Assembly (NCBI GenBank): GCA_903813345.2
Contig: CAIIXF020000009.1
Span: 13,716,347-13,780,346, forward strand
From: Owenia fusiformis
Taxonomy: Eukaryota > Annelida > Polychaeta > Sabellida > Oweniidae
Length of the DNA stretch: 64,000 bases
Direction of reading: 5' to 3'
Of the stretch, positions 1-15,608 are shown piece after piece; the stretch's first letter is position 1; each line of letters starts with the position of its first letter. A program made the position numbers and the translations under genes. The notes below the pieces were generated by a model. It saw nothing but the letters and a program-made list of their open reading frames with translations, was not told where the DNA came from and did not search any database.

Positions 1-681
1 ATCCTAGCAATCTAACGTGCTGGATGTCGGAGCCATTTACTGCATCGCCCGAAAACGTCACCCTAAAATTGTCTCTTGGAAAGAAATATGAGTTGACTTA
101 TGTCAGCTTGCAATTTTGTTCAGCACGACCTGACTCTATGGCGATCTACAAAAGCATAGACTATGGAAAAACATGGATTCCGTTCCAGTTCTATTCCAGT
201 AATTGTAAAAAGATGTACCACCGCAACCCCCAGGGGAAGATCACGAAAGCCAACGAGCAAGAAGCTTTGTGTACGGACAGCTACAGTAACATTGACCCCC
301 ACAGTCAAGGCAGAGTGGCCTACAGCACTCTTGAAGGACGGCCTTCGGCCAGTGAGTTTGACAACAGCCCCGTGCTCCAGGACTGGGTGACAGCCACTGA
401 TGTAATGATTGTCTTCAACCGACTACACACGGATGAGAACTCTGCCGACAAGTCAAAAGAAGTGCTGGATAGTTACTATTACGCACTTTCTGACTTTGCA
501 GTTGGGGGACGATGTAGATGCAATGGTCATGCCTCCAGATGCATCAAGAACGACAGGGACAACCGCCTCGTCTGTGACTGTAAGCACAATACCGCCGGCT
601 ACGATTGCGAACGCTGCAAGCCATTCCACTTTGACCGTCCCTGGGCCAGAGCTACTTTAAGAGAGGCTAATGAGTGCATAG
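1..681 (+). CDS. NTN1: Netrin, exon encoding the end of the laminin N-terminal domain and LE1 (5' end off window)
   Basis: Netrin is a secreted laminin-related guidance cue that binds DCC/neogenin and UNC5 receptors. The frame is open from base 1, beginning partway through an Asn codon and continuing PSNLTCW; the ATG at 24 is internal, not the start. The exon encodes the second half of the LamN (domain VI) fold, with the netrin-typical stretches [37 protein letters not shown] and [20 protein letters not shown]. It then encodes the first laminin-EGF repeat (CRCNGH to NECI, eight-Cys pattern). It ends in phase 1 at a strong donor, G|GTATGT (682). Vertebrate NTN1 also has LamN and LE1 on one large coding exon (from memory). 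The start codon, signal peptide and first part of LamN lie upstream of the window. Confidence 0.96.
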
Positions 682-3600
682 GTATGTCCATTTCAATATT
701 CACATTTATGATTAATTAATATTTAAATAAAACAATTAAACATGCATATAAACCAAGGTATGATAATCTCCTAGAACAATACCATGGATATGGTGTTTAT
801 GTAGCGGATTATTGAAAAGAAACATACTGCCAAATATTGAATAATTTCCTGATACCGTATGGACAAACGCATTAGCTTCAAGCGCAGCATGCGTTCCACA
901 TTTTCAAAGATGAATCCATGGTTTTAATGACGAAAACATCAAAGTGGAATAAGTTCGGAAGTTTACAAGTTTGTAATGAAATGTGCTGAAAGAACCCCTA
1001 ACTTAATGTATTTTATCTAGTATTTTATACAAACTTTAGATGACCTGAAACTGGTCTTGATAAAGCTCAAGAAAATGAAAATGGTTCCATGGAATACTCA
1101 AAAAATGAATTCGCTTGTCGAACTGCTGATGATATGTATGTCAACAAATTTCAATATATCATTTATTTGCCATCTACTTGAGGGCGTTCAATGAAATGCT
1201 ATACACGTTTTAAAACATGAAAACTTCAGATTTTTTGTTTTTACATATATTTGAAATGAAAAAAAATAGAGGCGATAGGCAATTAGTATAATATTTTGTA
1301 GGCAAAGGTTGTTCACGTAACAACGTCAATGAAAGTTCGCGTTCTCAGTTTTTAGAGCGAGGTTTTAGATCGATTCGAAAGATCGATTCGAAAGATCGTG
1401 TTTTCGTGTCACCAATCATATCAAATGGGCGCTTGCTTTAACAGGTGGTATTTCTGAGTAAAATAATGCAGTAGCACAAATGTTGGAAAGTGGCTGCGAG
1501 AACTGTGAAAACACATTGGTGAAAACATGGTCGATTTCACAACCTAATAAACTTTATAAACCAGCATTCACGATCCCTCTTAATTTGGTTAATTGTGTTT
1601 TTATAAAGAATTATCGAAATCCAGGCAATAATTCGAGGAATGATTTGATACATCATCTAAACATCAATTAATAATCGTCTGAATAATTGGCACAGTCACG
1701 TTAGGAAACATCGCATGACATTTCTTGACGGAGTTATTGAGAGCCACCAGATTGTCATTATAGTCACTTTGTATAATAATGATGAATATCAAACGCTTCA
1801 AAACAATATTGTCGTTTCATTTATTTTAACCTAAGAACGCTCTGAGACGTTATGTTAGAGCATCAGAAGAAAAGGTCGCCCTTATTCTGAACAACATAAT
1901 TAATTGTTCATAACGTTTAGATCTTATTTGACAAAATTTATATCTTCTTGAAAAGAAACAATTTAACGGTAAATAAAATAAAATAAATCACGTCTATTCA
2001 AGAGTCCCGAGAGTAGTAGCAACTCTATACGAGAGGTGCAATTAGACTATTAGATGACTAGATAATGGTTCCTCTATTAAAGGCCATATCATCACTCAAG
2101 GCACATACCGTCACACTTCTTACTCCCATAGAGCCGATCTGTCAAATTTATTACAGTTTTACAAATTTCTTCACACTTAGGACGCGATAAAATAGTTCAC
2201 TTTGAAATGTCGCTGCAGCTGCTGCACTTTGAATTCAGCAAATGGTTTTTGCAGACCTGAAAAAAGACTACACTGTGGAAGACTGTTCACTAGACGTTTG
2301 AACGAAGGGTGGTTTGCCTTTCTATGAAAATAGAACTGTATTATTTGTTAAACTCTAAGACATGGAAATAGAGTACATCATCTAAAGTAAATTCCTTTTC
2401 AAATCTGAATATTCAAATAATCCCAAATTGATAAAAACTACATGTAAGTAAGTGATTAATTTGGGAGCAAGTATTTTAATTAACAGTTCAAAATATATAG
2501 AGGTCAAAGGATAAAAATTGTTTTCTCACGTGTTTACTATAGGGGATTTCAAGAGTTGAATATCATGACTGGGAGATGTATGTCTCGGATGATACATTCA
2601 GCCATTCCGGGAATGACGCGAAATCGCGAATGTTAACAGCGAGTGAACGAAATGCATTCGTCAAAAAACCAATAGGAGATCGATTTAGATCCCGCAGAGT
2701 TAGCAGGAAATAAATATATCTCCCGTAGTTATCTTCCTTAAAGCCCATTCATGAAGTAAAGCTCGGGTGAATATTAGGCATACTGTCCTATAATTGAATA
2801 GATAAACAACGACCAAACTTTGAGACGTTTCATGTTCCACAAAGTTGCCGTAAAAAGTAGAATAAGCGGCAATTTCTCGCTCAACAATAAATGTGTGGTT
2901 GAGCTGTTGAAATGTGCTCTAGCTGTTTCTCATCTTTATACATCAACATGTCTGTTTGCTGCTCAATTTCCCCTGAACAAATAAACAATAGAAACAATCA
3001 CTGGGAGAGATGCCTCATACGTACAGCTGTGGATCTGTCTGTAGCAGAATCTGGTCAGCCAGCGCCTCTACCACCGCACCACCAGTGGACGACGTCATCG
3101 TGACCATCTCAACTGTTATTAGTACGAATATCCATTCTGATACTCAGACCATCTCTGCTATGCACAAGAATCTAGAAGGAAACTGAGAGAAGGCTGTGAT
3201 ATCTCACGATGACGAATATCCGTCTCACGGGCATATATAGGAATATCTCCATTCAGTGTCATGGCTGATGGTGGTATACCTGTATAAATGAATTGAAAAT
3301 ATATATCTACGTTAATTGAAACCTCTATTTGTTTAGAGATTTATGAATGAATTAGTTGTAACCTGGGTTGTACCTCTAGATTTGTGTCTAAATTGGTTGT
3401 ACTTCCTAAATGTTTGATTTGGTTAGAGTGCTTGATCTACTTTATTGAAAATTTATGTCTGTTTCATGTATTTATTTGGCTAGGACCTCTATTATTATTA
3501 GGTTGAACATCCTGGAGAGATTTAAATGTAGGAATTGGAAATCATAGAGAGTACTAAATCTAAAAGGTTCTGTATATCTCATTGGATATCAGTGGATAAA

Positions 3601-6600
3601 TAACTTAAAAATTGCTTTTTAGTTCAATTAATTTTTGTGGGTATATTTTGAATATAATAAATTAAGAATATTGTCCAGTCATCTTAGTTCACTTAAATTT
3701 TGTTCAAATTAAATTCTTTGCTTATTTCTTCTGAAAGTTTATTTCTGAATCCAAAAAGTATTGATGACTTTTTAAATAGGAAAACATTAACTTTTAAAAT
3801 CAATTTTAAACATGACCATTTCCCGTTTGGTATTAAATAGGACCTTGTTGTGCAAAAGTATTTCATAATATGATTCCACTCCGGTGAATAGGAGAACATG
3901 TGTTATGTATGGATGATTGAACATTTAAACATACTCAGATCAACCAAATTCAATATTGTGGGATAAAAGGCAAATGCTACTACAATGTTCAGATAGCATA
4001 AATTCAAGATGGCTAAGTTGTAAATAGTTTTGCCGTCATACTTAGATATTAATCCTTTCTCTATTCTACTTGTCAACACATTCTCACAGTTTCAATAATA
4101 ATATTACAAACTTCAACACATTAATCTTTATTTTAATAACTTGCCAAGTCTTTATTAATCCCTCAGTTGAAAGTGTCACTCACTTCGGTGTTAATCTCAA
4201 ATTTCTTAAAACAAGTCTTCTGTAGTTTAATACATGAAAATCTTCAAATCCATTAATATGGAATTTTCTGATTTCCTACTAAGGGATATGTTATTCAACT
4301 AGGTGTAGAAATCAAATATTGCAAGAATGACTACGCGGTGGTAATTGTCCTTTGGAATCTTGTTGTTTTTAATATTCTCAAAGCTAGCACCTCCATTCAT
4401 ATATGCTTCTAAACAGAAGTTCTTATTGAAACTTTTCATCCTTTCACTTGAATAGGTATTTGAGGAAAATAAATACTCATGTTACAATGCAAATATCACT
4501 TAGATGTAAGGTTTGCATTATACACTTGTGAAATTGGTATTAACAGTATACAATGGAATTCAGAAAGAAGAAATAAATAGAATTCTTCAGCTCATTCAGG
4601 GTTTCAGACCACATAGGTTCAACTTCATTCCCATAAACAAGAGTTTCCTGTTCATCAATATTTCAGTTTTCTTTTGATTATGTTTCTAATTGTTAACATT
4701 TATGAACAACTGAACCTTGTCTATCTTTATCTTCACTCCATTAATCTCTATTAATATGAAGCCAGTGTTCTCTGATGATACCTTTATCCTTATGATGATC
4801 TGTTTTATATGGCAATGTCTCGCACATATGTACTATGGATTAGTACAAATCACAAATAAAGAGCTTATTTTGGAGGAGAGGGGGTAAATATAAACAAGGT
4901 ATATCAATTTCATTCCAACTTGGCAATACCCCTAAAGTATATTTGGTCTGAAGTTGATAATGTGTGAAGTAGTACTTGCGGTGCCCCAGAAAACAAATAT
5001 GAACAAATCATGACTGTGGAAGAGAAAATCAATAAATATAAAAAACATCAATGATGTATGTTGAACAAGCACTCTTTAATTTAAATTATTTATTTTGTAA
5101 ATAATTGTGCTCTTTGGTTGTGCTGCTGAATTATGGCTAAACACAACATATCTTGGATATAAAATGAGATTTATATCACTGCAACATTTGTATCATTTAT
5201 CAGGTATAAAATGGAAAGATATAATCATTTAGATATTTTGTGGATATATGGTTCTTTAATGCTAAATGTTCACTAAATTAAAAGCTGAATACTGAATGTG
5301 CAGATCTAGTTGAAGATGAAGAAAATGGATCAGTTAAATACTAATCAACTAAATAACTGATGAGAGCAGAGTTTGGGGTGATCATCAAGTAATGAGTTGG
5401 AGGTTCCCAGGTGTGAGCAGCTGGTATGGTGAAGACACAACTGACCCATCCCCATGGTAACTAAACACAAACACAATACCACCTCTTCCCCATCAGAATG
5501 TACACTCATTTCCGTCAAGTGAGACTATCATTTCAAAACAGATTAAAACATATAAAGAATGTAATAATGAAAACAGGTGCAGATGTATTATTTTATAATT
5601 ATGGTTGAGGTTGAAACTGATGACTTGTGTGTGGTCTATGACAACAGGAACACCTACTACTAGTTCACTGAAATAATTCTAAAACATGGGCTAAAATATA
5701 TTTTCAAGAGGAATACCTATTTTACAAATTTTACAAAGGGTAAATCATAATTTGAACCCATATGTCTTAGTTATTTCCATTCTCTTGTAAAAAATTCAGA
5801 AAAATTCTCTCTGAATTGAAAGATATTTAGTAATGACTATATCAATTTCAAGGTGGTCTTAATATAAGTAAAAACGCGATGCTGCATTGAAAATCAGCAG
5901 GGAAGCTCTTATGTGGAACTGAAATAATATTTTCTTTTCAATTTTCTGCTGGATGTTCATGTCCAAAGACACAAATTCACATAAATTGCAAACTACAGTA
6001 AAATCACTAAAAAAAACTCACACATAATGACAGATTAGACAATTAAAATTCAGTTATGATGAAAAATAAAAGCCTGACTCTAAAAATCTGATTAAGTAGA
6101 CTTGAATGAGCAGAAGAAATATTGCAAAATGCCATATTTCATCATTCATTAATTTGAAATTTTGTTTTGGTCAGTGGCTTGAAACACACAGTTCTATCAG
6201 TATGTTTGTGCCCTCCTTCATTCATACAATTAACCATCTTATGTGTCAGACCTTTCACATTTCACTTGGCTTAAGTGTCCAAAACTTTGACAATAAATGA
6301 TATTTACAGCTTGTTTGTCACCTTCTATAAAATGCACATGCTGTTTACATTTAGTTAAGTTAAATTGACTAAAAAATAGTTTAAATTGTCAGCATGCAAT
6401 TCGTGAGCCTGGTGAGATACTGAGTGCCCTTCAACCACATTGTAACTGTATAATTATGTAATTATAGATCGTTACAAATTGGACAGTTTTACTAAACAAA
6501 CACTGGACCAGGTACATTTTTAGTATGTAACCATTATCAAATTAGTTTTCAGACTTTTCCAATCTTTCAAGACATCCTTTTCATTCCATACCTTCTATCT

Positions 6601-7068
6601 CTCTTATTTCTAAAGATATTTCACATAACTTCAAATTAGCTTTCATCCCAACTTCAAATTAACGAACCAGCAATAGAGCCCGGTGTAAAAATTAACACAA
6701 GTCACACTTGTGCCTAATAAAGAAGAACAATGGAGTGGTTCATGGAGAGATAGACATGCTCTGTTGTATGTGTCTTCAACTTTCAGAGCTCAGCCAGGCC
6801 AATCAGTAGGTGTGGAGGCCCACCGTGAAACACTTAAGAAACAATCAGTTACAAATACTATATGACACATAATTTTGTCATCACAGCACATAGAGCTAAT
6901 TGTAATATTTTAACACTTGAAGTTATTTTAAGTTTCAATTAATCATGGAATGCATGTAGCATTGTAAATATCATCTGCCCACTGTACATGCAATGTTTCC
7001 AACAGTTACTGAACAGAGGGCTAGTGGGACATCTCAATATGTAGGGCAATAATATTATGGGGAATAAG

Positions 7069-7702
7069 AGGCAACATCATTTAACACATGGCAACACGAT
7101 TTCAAGAGGCAACATGCCTAAACATGTGGCAACAATATCAAGGAGAAACACACATTGCAACAACATCAAGAGGCAACATAACTTAACATGTGGCAACAAT
7201 ATCAAGGGGAAACACATGTGGCAACAATATCAAGAGGCAACAAAACTTAACACATATTGACAACAATATCAAGGGAAACACATGTGGCAACAATATCAAG
7301 AGGCAACAAAACTTAACACATATTGGCAACAATATCAAGGGGAAACACATGTGGCAACTATATCAAGGGCAACAAAACTTAACGCTAGGCAACAATATCA
7401 AGGAAAAACACACATAGCAACAATATCAAGAGGCAACAAAACTTAACACATGGCAACAATATCAAGGGGAAACATGTGTGGCAACTATATCAAGGGCAAC
7501 AAAACTTAACACATATTGGCAACAATATCAAGGGGAAACACATGTGGCAACAATATCAAGAGGCAACAAAACTTAACACATATTGGCAACAATATCAAGG
7601 GGAAACACATGTGGCAACTATATCAAGGGCAACATGACTTAACACGTGGCAACAATTTCATTATGAATAGGGGGCAACATGACTTATCACTGGGTAACAT
7701 AT
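7069..7702. repeat. Minisatellite, composite unit of about 66 bp
   Basis: Tandem array built on GGCAACAATATCAAGRGG followed by variable tails (AAACACATGT or CAACAAAACTTAACACATATT). The two half-units alternate to give a period of about 66 bp, degenerating at both edges. The small reading frames across it result from the repeat. Confidence 0.9.
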
Positions 7703-10700
7703 CAACACTTTATATTCAGCTAATTTTCTAGATCACAATCAAATAGTAGATTTAAATTGGAAGTCAGTGATTTATTGTGATTTGGGATTTATTGGATATT
7801 GATATGTCATTATGTTGAATTGGTGAGCAACATTCACAAAAATGATGAAAAAACTCAGTGATCCAATACACAAGGGACTCGTGTGTAATATATGAGCTGC
7901 GAAATATCTAAAAGACTCTTGATTAATCTCCAATAAAATAATACACTCTGTTCAACTTTCAGCTCTCAGACAGTTGAGGAAGAAAATGAATAAGCCTCAA
8001 TGAGTCAACCATCTAGTAATGTTTATGTTTCATAATAACAGCCTTCTGAATTGTGTCAATGATAAAAGCTGAAAATCTAGCAAAAGAATATCAATAGCGA
8101 CTGTACCAAGATAATCATGTGAACAGACATTATTGGTTATATTTATCATAGAACCTATTGACAGACTTACTACTCAATATTTTTCATGTTATTTTGCCAT
8201 ACAAGACAGAGACCGCAAACAAGCAGGTATTTCTATTACAAACTTCGACAACATTGAAAATGCAAGGAAATGTATTTGAATAGTAAAAGTTGTCAATAGT
8301 TTCAATTTCAATTGCCAAGATCTTCATTCTGACATGAAATTCAACCTATTTGTCCTTATCAAATAAAAGTAAGCCACAAATTAAGGCCTACTCCTTACAA
8401 AATATTTCATAGTTTGTAAATCAACATTCCTTGCCATGTGACCTTTAATGTAACATTGACCATATAACTGACCAATGGAAATGTTAGAAACAGATTAATA
8501 TCCATATTTACCCATTGAATATAACTTCAGAAACACTGAACAACGTTTAGGCTCTATCAGTATTGTTAAACTGATCAAACTTCTTGTCAAAACTCTCAAC
8601 ATTTCTGGAGCCTCTGGAGATACAACATAAATGTTTGTCATTAGTTACAAAATCAGATCTTAAAAATGAACTTAACATAAACATTCAACAAGTTGGAGAG
8701 GTTTCAGGATGAAGATTTATCTCTCTGTTCCTCTGCCTCAAGAGCCATACTTAACTTATCCACACCACTACAAAGGCTTTCTGGCTTCAATTTGTACATA
8801 GTAATTGGGAAGATCTTTTGGCTGCATGATGAAGTCTGAGACAACCTAAGAAACAAGGTACCTTATAATCAAAGGTAACTGTACCAACACAAGAATATCA
8901 AGTATTTTTCTAAACATTGACAAATATATTTAGCAAATTCCATCATGAATGTGCTATCTGTTGAAAGGTATTATATCTGATTTCAAGTTTTGCCAGAACA
9001 AAATAGTTTATGTTAAGAATCTTTCTAATTTATTTCAAGAATATATGTTTCAAAGTAATTCTTTAATGAATGGCTGTGGTTCATTAAATTAACTGTAACA
9101 TGTTCAAGATATTCATTGTTAATTAAACTGTTTGCAGCTGTATTTTTATAATAAGACTGGGATTTTTTGTTGGGGATTAGCTAGTTCACAGCACCGATAC
9201 AGTAAGCCTTGTAATATGATATATCACTATTTAGGCTACCCTACCTCAGAAAAGAGTTGGAAGCAAAAATAGTACAGGAAAATATTTTCAAAGCAAATTG
9301 GTAGAATTAACTAAACAATTCCAACTGTTTCACGTCTTTTTCAAATTTATTGGATTTCAAAGTATTGTTTTTCTAACTCTTTGGAAGGAAGAGATTATCA
9401 GTTAAAAATAATACATATTCTATGAAGACAATATTAACCTAAAAATCATCTACAGGAAAATGATAGACATACTTATGAACCATAGACCTACTTTATAATA
9501 ATGATATATTTCTTCATTGTCCATAAATTACCTGGGTAGAATATAAATTACAAAGGAGTAAAATGAATAATATGTATCTGGAAAAACAAAGTAAAAATAT
9601 CAACACTAATTAAAATGTGCAACTGATGTTGATGTGTTACTATAGGCTGCAGTGTTAAAGGTTATTTATGAGTAAGGCAGTATCTCATTGTTTCTGGCTA
9701 GCTTCCTGCTACAACCAACCAAAATCTGCCCTTCTCATGAGGGATTTTATAACTCCCTTCTATCAATGGCACCATGTAATTGGTTATATGATCATATGGT
9801 TTTACTATTATATGGTTGGGGTACATTATGATGCATTGTATTTCCTATTTGTTCCATTATTGGCCAGAGTAATGGTAAATAAGCTTGTATTTGATTGTAG
9901 GGGCTAGGAATGGTAGTGTGTAGGATCGGGCTGACAGCTTTGAGTTTACACATCATCAGCTTCACACATTATCTGTCAATGAGCATCATCACTGTGTGCC
10001 TAAACAGTTTAACCCTTAACTCACTTCAAACTATTCACACTATCATCTTTTCTCTGAGAAATAGCACAGAGAAATCTTCAAAAGAGATGTTGAATTCATT
10101 ATTACAATCATATATATTTATAATTTCAATTGTGTTACATATTGAACATGTTGAATGTAAGTACTTGGATGTAGCTCTTTTTGGAGATTAAAAGTATATT
10201 TCCCAGATCTACTCAAAGGAGGATGGACATTTTCCATATTTCTGTCTAGGATTTGTCCATATGGACAGAGTAAAAGAGTATAGCAATGATCACAAAACCA
10301 TGATTTATATATTTTAAGGGACTGAAATGACCTTATAAAAGTAAGCATCCCCTTGAGATTATTACAATCTATGCCTTGATATAAGAAATTGATCAATTGA
10401 CTGAGTGGGTTGAATGAGAAATCTACAAACACGTGTTTTTATATTTCTCACTCTACTCAATCAATTGATTGTGTTTTTAGATTTCTCATTCTACTCAATC
10501 AAATCCTAGCATAAACAAACATATAACGTTAAATGTTCCAGTTTAGCATTTGGGAAATATAGTGCTATGGCAAGGAGAGCCAAATTTACAGAGTTTCCCT
10601 GTTTTGATATTAGGCCTGGGAACACTGTCATTTGAGAAAGGCTCTGCTAAATGATCCTTGTAGATTTTACTACATTTTAAAAGAGCGATCTGGCTTTAAT

Positions 10701-12342
10701 CAGGCAGCTTAAAGTTCACAATCTTTGTTATGAAATAAACATTTGAAATGGAACAGTCGGTACAATCTAGAACATTGGTGTATCCCTAGGTCTAATTAAT
10801 TGATTTTTGATATATTCAGAGTTTTTTATTTCACATTAAAGAAACAAATAATTGAAAAGATTATTTTTATCAGCTTCATTGTTCAGAAAAACTCAAATTT
10901 ATCATCTGGCTTAAACTATATGATTTTTCTTTATTCCTTGCTTTTTGTTTTATTATTTGTTGACATGGCTATTTTTGAAATAAGTAAACTGTATTGGTAA
11001 ACATATTTGTATTTATATTTATTTCAACTAAAAAATGAAGTATGGATAATTGAAAAGGACACATTTTATTGAATCTGAATTGACAATTATTGTGAAGAGA
11101 ATTATTTAAAAAATTAATTGACTTATTTTCTGTGAAAAATATTGTTCACTTCTGCCTGATGGATTGTTTAGCCACTGTCAAATTAATACTTGATATAATC
11201 TTAACTGAAAGATAGTGGAATATCTCAGACTAAAGCTCTGCCAGACAATGGCGGCTGCCATTTATGTTTTAAGGAAGTACTGTAGGCCTTTATTTATACT
11301 CAACACCCGAACAAACAAATCTCTTCAGAATCATTAGTGTATGCTGTAAAAACTGGCAGAAAACTTGTGAAAAATTACCATGAAAATTAACCTAGGCCAA
11401 AAACACCCTATGAGAATGAACATTGATTTCAACATGTAATTGAGACCTGGTACTTTGGTGAGCCATTTACAAGCAATTTGTTAGTTTCACCATGTACCTT
11501 TGGAGCCAGTAGTCTCTGTTATCTGGTTATGTATATACATGTATACACCATTCTTTCGTCATAACAATTGCTTCTTATCATTGGAAACTATCATTTAAAA
11601 GCAAAATAATACAAACCATTCCATTACACAAGAAGTTCACAATCATTTGGATTACTTTACCAATGAGGAAACAAACTATTATAATTCTATGTGTTCTGTT
11701 TAGTTTGAAAATTATAATTTAAGGCAGAAAACCGCCTGAAATGTTTTAATTTTATCATTGCCTTTAAGTTTTATATGAATACTAACATCTCTCAAATTAA
11801 TAGAAAAAAACTGAAATTGCCTCATGAAACCAAATGATTGAAAAAATTGAATACTTTATTTTAAAAAGCACATTTCATTTTTAATACCTATCTGCTTTGT
11901 TGACAATGATATTAATTAAGAATGATAAAATTTGAAATTGATAACTCCATTTTAGTCTCTGTCAATTAAGCTGAAAATTGTTTGGAGTTTAGAAGATTGT
12001 GCAACCATTTTATTTTTGAAAGATTTTGAATTAATTAAATCTATTTATTTCATGGTAAAATTCATTATTTCTCAAATGAGTATATTTTTCCCTTTTAACT
12101 TTTAAGCTAATCATCTAAAATAGAACAGTTGCAAACAAATGCAAATTTTAGATTATCTATTCCATTGCAGTGTAAAATCATATTTAAAATGTGAATATGT
12201 TTAGGTTTACAGTTCTTCAACAGATTAAAGTCCATGTTAAAGAGGAAGTCAGTTTTAATTAGCACATACACTAACTGCTTAGTTCTGGAAATAAATCATT
12301 GGTAGCTAGCTACCTGAATGTCACTGTCCTGGCATATAGACC

Positions 12343-12520
12343 AATGTAATATTATAAACAAGGGCATATATGCCAATGTAATATGATAAACAAGGGCGTA
12401 TATGCCAATGTAATATGATAAACAAGGGCATATACGCCAACGTAATATGATAAACAAGGGCATATATGCCAATGTAATATGATAAACAAGGGCATATTTG
12501 CCAATGTAATATGATAACAT
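12343..12520. repeat. 32-bp minisatellite, six copies
   Basis: Units begin AATGTAATATGATAAACAAG at 12,343, 12,375, 12,407, 12,439, 12,471 and 12,503, exactly 32 bp apart, with few substitutions. The period is not a multiple of three, so the antisense reading frame through it is not a repeat protein. Confidence 0.93.
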
Positions 12521-15265
12521 AATAATCAAATTAATTAAATAATTAAACTTGGCAAATAAGCATTACTTCACCAACTGACAACTGGTTTTGAAAAAACTAC
12601 AATGTTCTCCATTGTTCAGTTCTGTTTCAATGCAACACTGTCTCAAGGTATGATATACAGCATCAAATATCCCTGATCAGTGTCAAGATGTTGTGGGATA
12701 TTGTCACGTCTGACTTCTGGCTAACACATTCACAAATGCTCCGACACTGTATCCACAGCCACATATGTCCCAGCCGTGTAGCCTGCAAGTAGAAGAAAAG
12801 AACAATAATATATAAGTGAGTCAAAAAACTCATTGTTAGTACTACAGAGGGAACTTAAGAATAGGTTTCTCAAAAATCAAAACTATGTTTAGATAATCCA
12901 ATGCAAATGTTGTTGGTGATTATCTTACCACCAAAGCTCCACAAATATATGTACTGGGTGACTGGGAATAGGTGATCACCAAATGCCCTTTACATCTCGC
13001 AAAATGATCATTTTGGCACTACCCCATGTAAAAGAACTGGATAGATTAAACAGTTTCCTATTACTGGACAAATATTTCACATTAATGATTGCTTTCAGAT
13101 CCAATCATTCATGCTTTAAGTTGTAAATCAACTAATGCCAATTGTTAGTCCCAAGACATTAGCTACATCCCCATCAATATATCTCACGGAGACCCCTGGG
13201 GAATATTAGTGCCAAGCAATATAAATATCTCCATACCAAGTATATTTTACATTTTAATGATAAAAAGTCACCCAACTTTCGTATAGAACTGTCACTTATG
13301 ATATTAGCAGGGTTTATTAATGATGGCACATTGTCCAAGCATTAAAATTGCAAGAAGAAAGTGATTTGAGATGAACGTGAACAGTTTGTTGATTTGCAGC
13401 TACATGAATATATTATTTAAATTATCTATCAGTAAGTGCATTATTTTGTTAACATTTCAGTTTTTGAATATGAACTGTCAATGTTGATCTGTTTAGTAAT
13501 ATCTATGTGAAATTGTTTGTCCATATACACTATTCAGGTCATCTAACATAATATACTTGCAAAGTAAAATGAAGAAAATAAATAATGGATTTCAAATCTG
13601 TCTCACAAATGTCATCAATGGTATTCAAGGTATTGTTTAAAGGCTGTAGGCAGTGGCACAATACTGGCCAATAGTAATCATTAATGTCAAACTTTTCAGG
13701 ACTTAAGAATAAATCAACAGTTCCAAATATAACGTGACAAACGAATAAAGTAACAAATAAACAATAACAACAACAACAAACGTCATTTTAAACAACACAC
13801 TTGTAAAATTGAAACAATACTATATTCTTTAATGATTGTTTAGATGATTATGTATGATTACTATAAAATAACTATACTATATGATAGCCATACTAAAAAC
13901 AAAATGTCAAATCAAGCGAATATTCAATACAGAATATATCATTGATAGCTGGAAATGAAATAATTTCTGGAACTTAAATGACACAATTTACTAATTTGAT
14001 CAGTGTAGTTGATCATTGAATATTGTCAAAATTCATTTTGAAGTTAAGGAAAGATTTACAAAACAAATCTAAGGTTGAAGTGTTAATTGGAGTATATGTT
14101 ATGAATCTGAAATATAGTACTGGTTTTAGATTCATTCACAAACCTATACAGTATAGTATTATGTATGCACATGAATGACTAGTGAGAAACTTTACTTTCA
14201 CATTATCATGCATGTAGCAACAAGGGGGCTAGAAAATTAAAACATTTTTCATTTATATAAAAAGTAACACAAAAATGTTAGAGTAAAGATAATGATGTAT
14301 GATTAGAATCAGCGACCACCAACTAACATTATAATCTTGGCATGCTTCGTCTTAACATTTTGTCACATTTGTCAATTGCAGTCGTCACCACAGGATTCCT
14401 TTCAGATGTTAAACGCTTTTTAATTTTCAATAGAACAGTTATACGCTTTAACACCCCAGGAGAAAGATGTGAGAAGGCGAAAAGATCTTTACAAAGGAAG
14501 TGAATGATAATGGAAGTATTGCATTTCTCCGCATATTGCTACATTCTAAATGAGTTATGTATGACACTTGTAGAAATTTGTTAATGTTGTGGTGCCCCAC
14601 AGAGCAGGAAGACTTTTATTGCTAAAACCATACAATCTTTTTAGACTTTCAACATTCATCGACAGACCTTTTTAAAATTTGCAATGTTTCAATTTATATT
14701 TAAATGATGCTCAGTATATCAATATTATCTCTTATTAAAAGCATATGTCAAGTTGATACCATTTTGCATCATATGGTTTCTAGCATACAGTTTCTAACTG
14801 GTTTTTAATGGTTTGGTGTATAACATATGGACATGTCAAATGTAAGAATGACAACAAGAAACAACTACCCCATAGCTCATTGTCTAGAAAATATCACACC
14901 TGTTTGGGGCTCTAGATAAACTCAATGACTATGCAGTAATAATTCATCTTTGGACACAGGACCACACATTTCAATGTCAGTGTGAGATACTTTGAAGAGC
15001 TTTACAAATTATTATTAGATATAATCTTTAAAAAAATTAAATAAAAAATTACAGGTATTTGGTTCATTTTGGGTGGAAGGAGGTGCATGGTACACAAATA
15101 TAGAGATTGATGCATTCTAGTAAATATCTAATTTAAAAATAGAATTAAAAAATAGAAATTTAAAATTTAATAATAGAATTAAAGTATATAATTTGTGATA
15201 TCTTTCTCCATATCAAATTGCATGGTCCAGCAACAAATAAGCTCACATTATCAGTATTAGTAGAT

Positions 15266-15608
15266 ACAATAAAAACTGTCTAATCCGAAAGTCATTGAGA
15301 CCAGCCAAAGTATTCAAATTGGCAGGTGCTCCCCATCCTCCGAATGCAGGGTTCCAGACATCATCCACTAAGTTCCTTCTTTCTTCTTCTGGAAGAAGGA
15401 GATATGAGTTCTAGAGGCCTGTGTTCGGAGGATGGGTGTTCCCATTTGAAGGTTTTTCAACATGGAAGTCTAAGATTAATTAAAAATGGGACTAAAAAAG
15501 AGTTCACATTCTGAGGTGTTCACATTAGGGAGGTGTTCGCATTAGGGAGGTGTTCACATTCTGAGGTGTTCACATTAGGGAGGTGTTTGGATATTCAGGT
15601 CTTACAGT
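15266..15608. mobile_element. MITE-like element with ACAGTAAAACCTG-type ends (copy 1)
   Basis: The left end (ACAATAAAAACTGTCTAATC) and the inverted right end (GGATATTCAGGTCTTACAGT) are imperfect terminal repeats. The same ends occur at 48,266-48,402 and 53,766-53,922. This copy has an internal foldback (GCTCCCCATCCTCCGAA near 15,327 against TTCGGAGGATGGGTGTTCC near 15,424) and a short GAGGTGTTCACATTAGG tandem repeat at about 15,525-15,590. The ends resemble pogo/Tigger-type termini, but that assignment is inference. Confidence 0.65.

Noticed and set aside
7069-7702. Regular repeats resembling a CRISPR array
   Set aside because: Eukaryotic minisatellite: whole units vary, and there are no unique spacers or cas genes. 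The same applies to the arrays at 12,343, 18,190, 19,860 and 28,915.
9668-10432. Open frames of 79, 93 and 104 codons on both strands, considered as a small gene
   Set aside because: No recognisable domain, no supporting splice sites, and within a netrin intron of biased composition.
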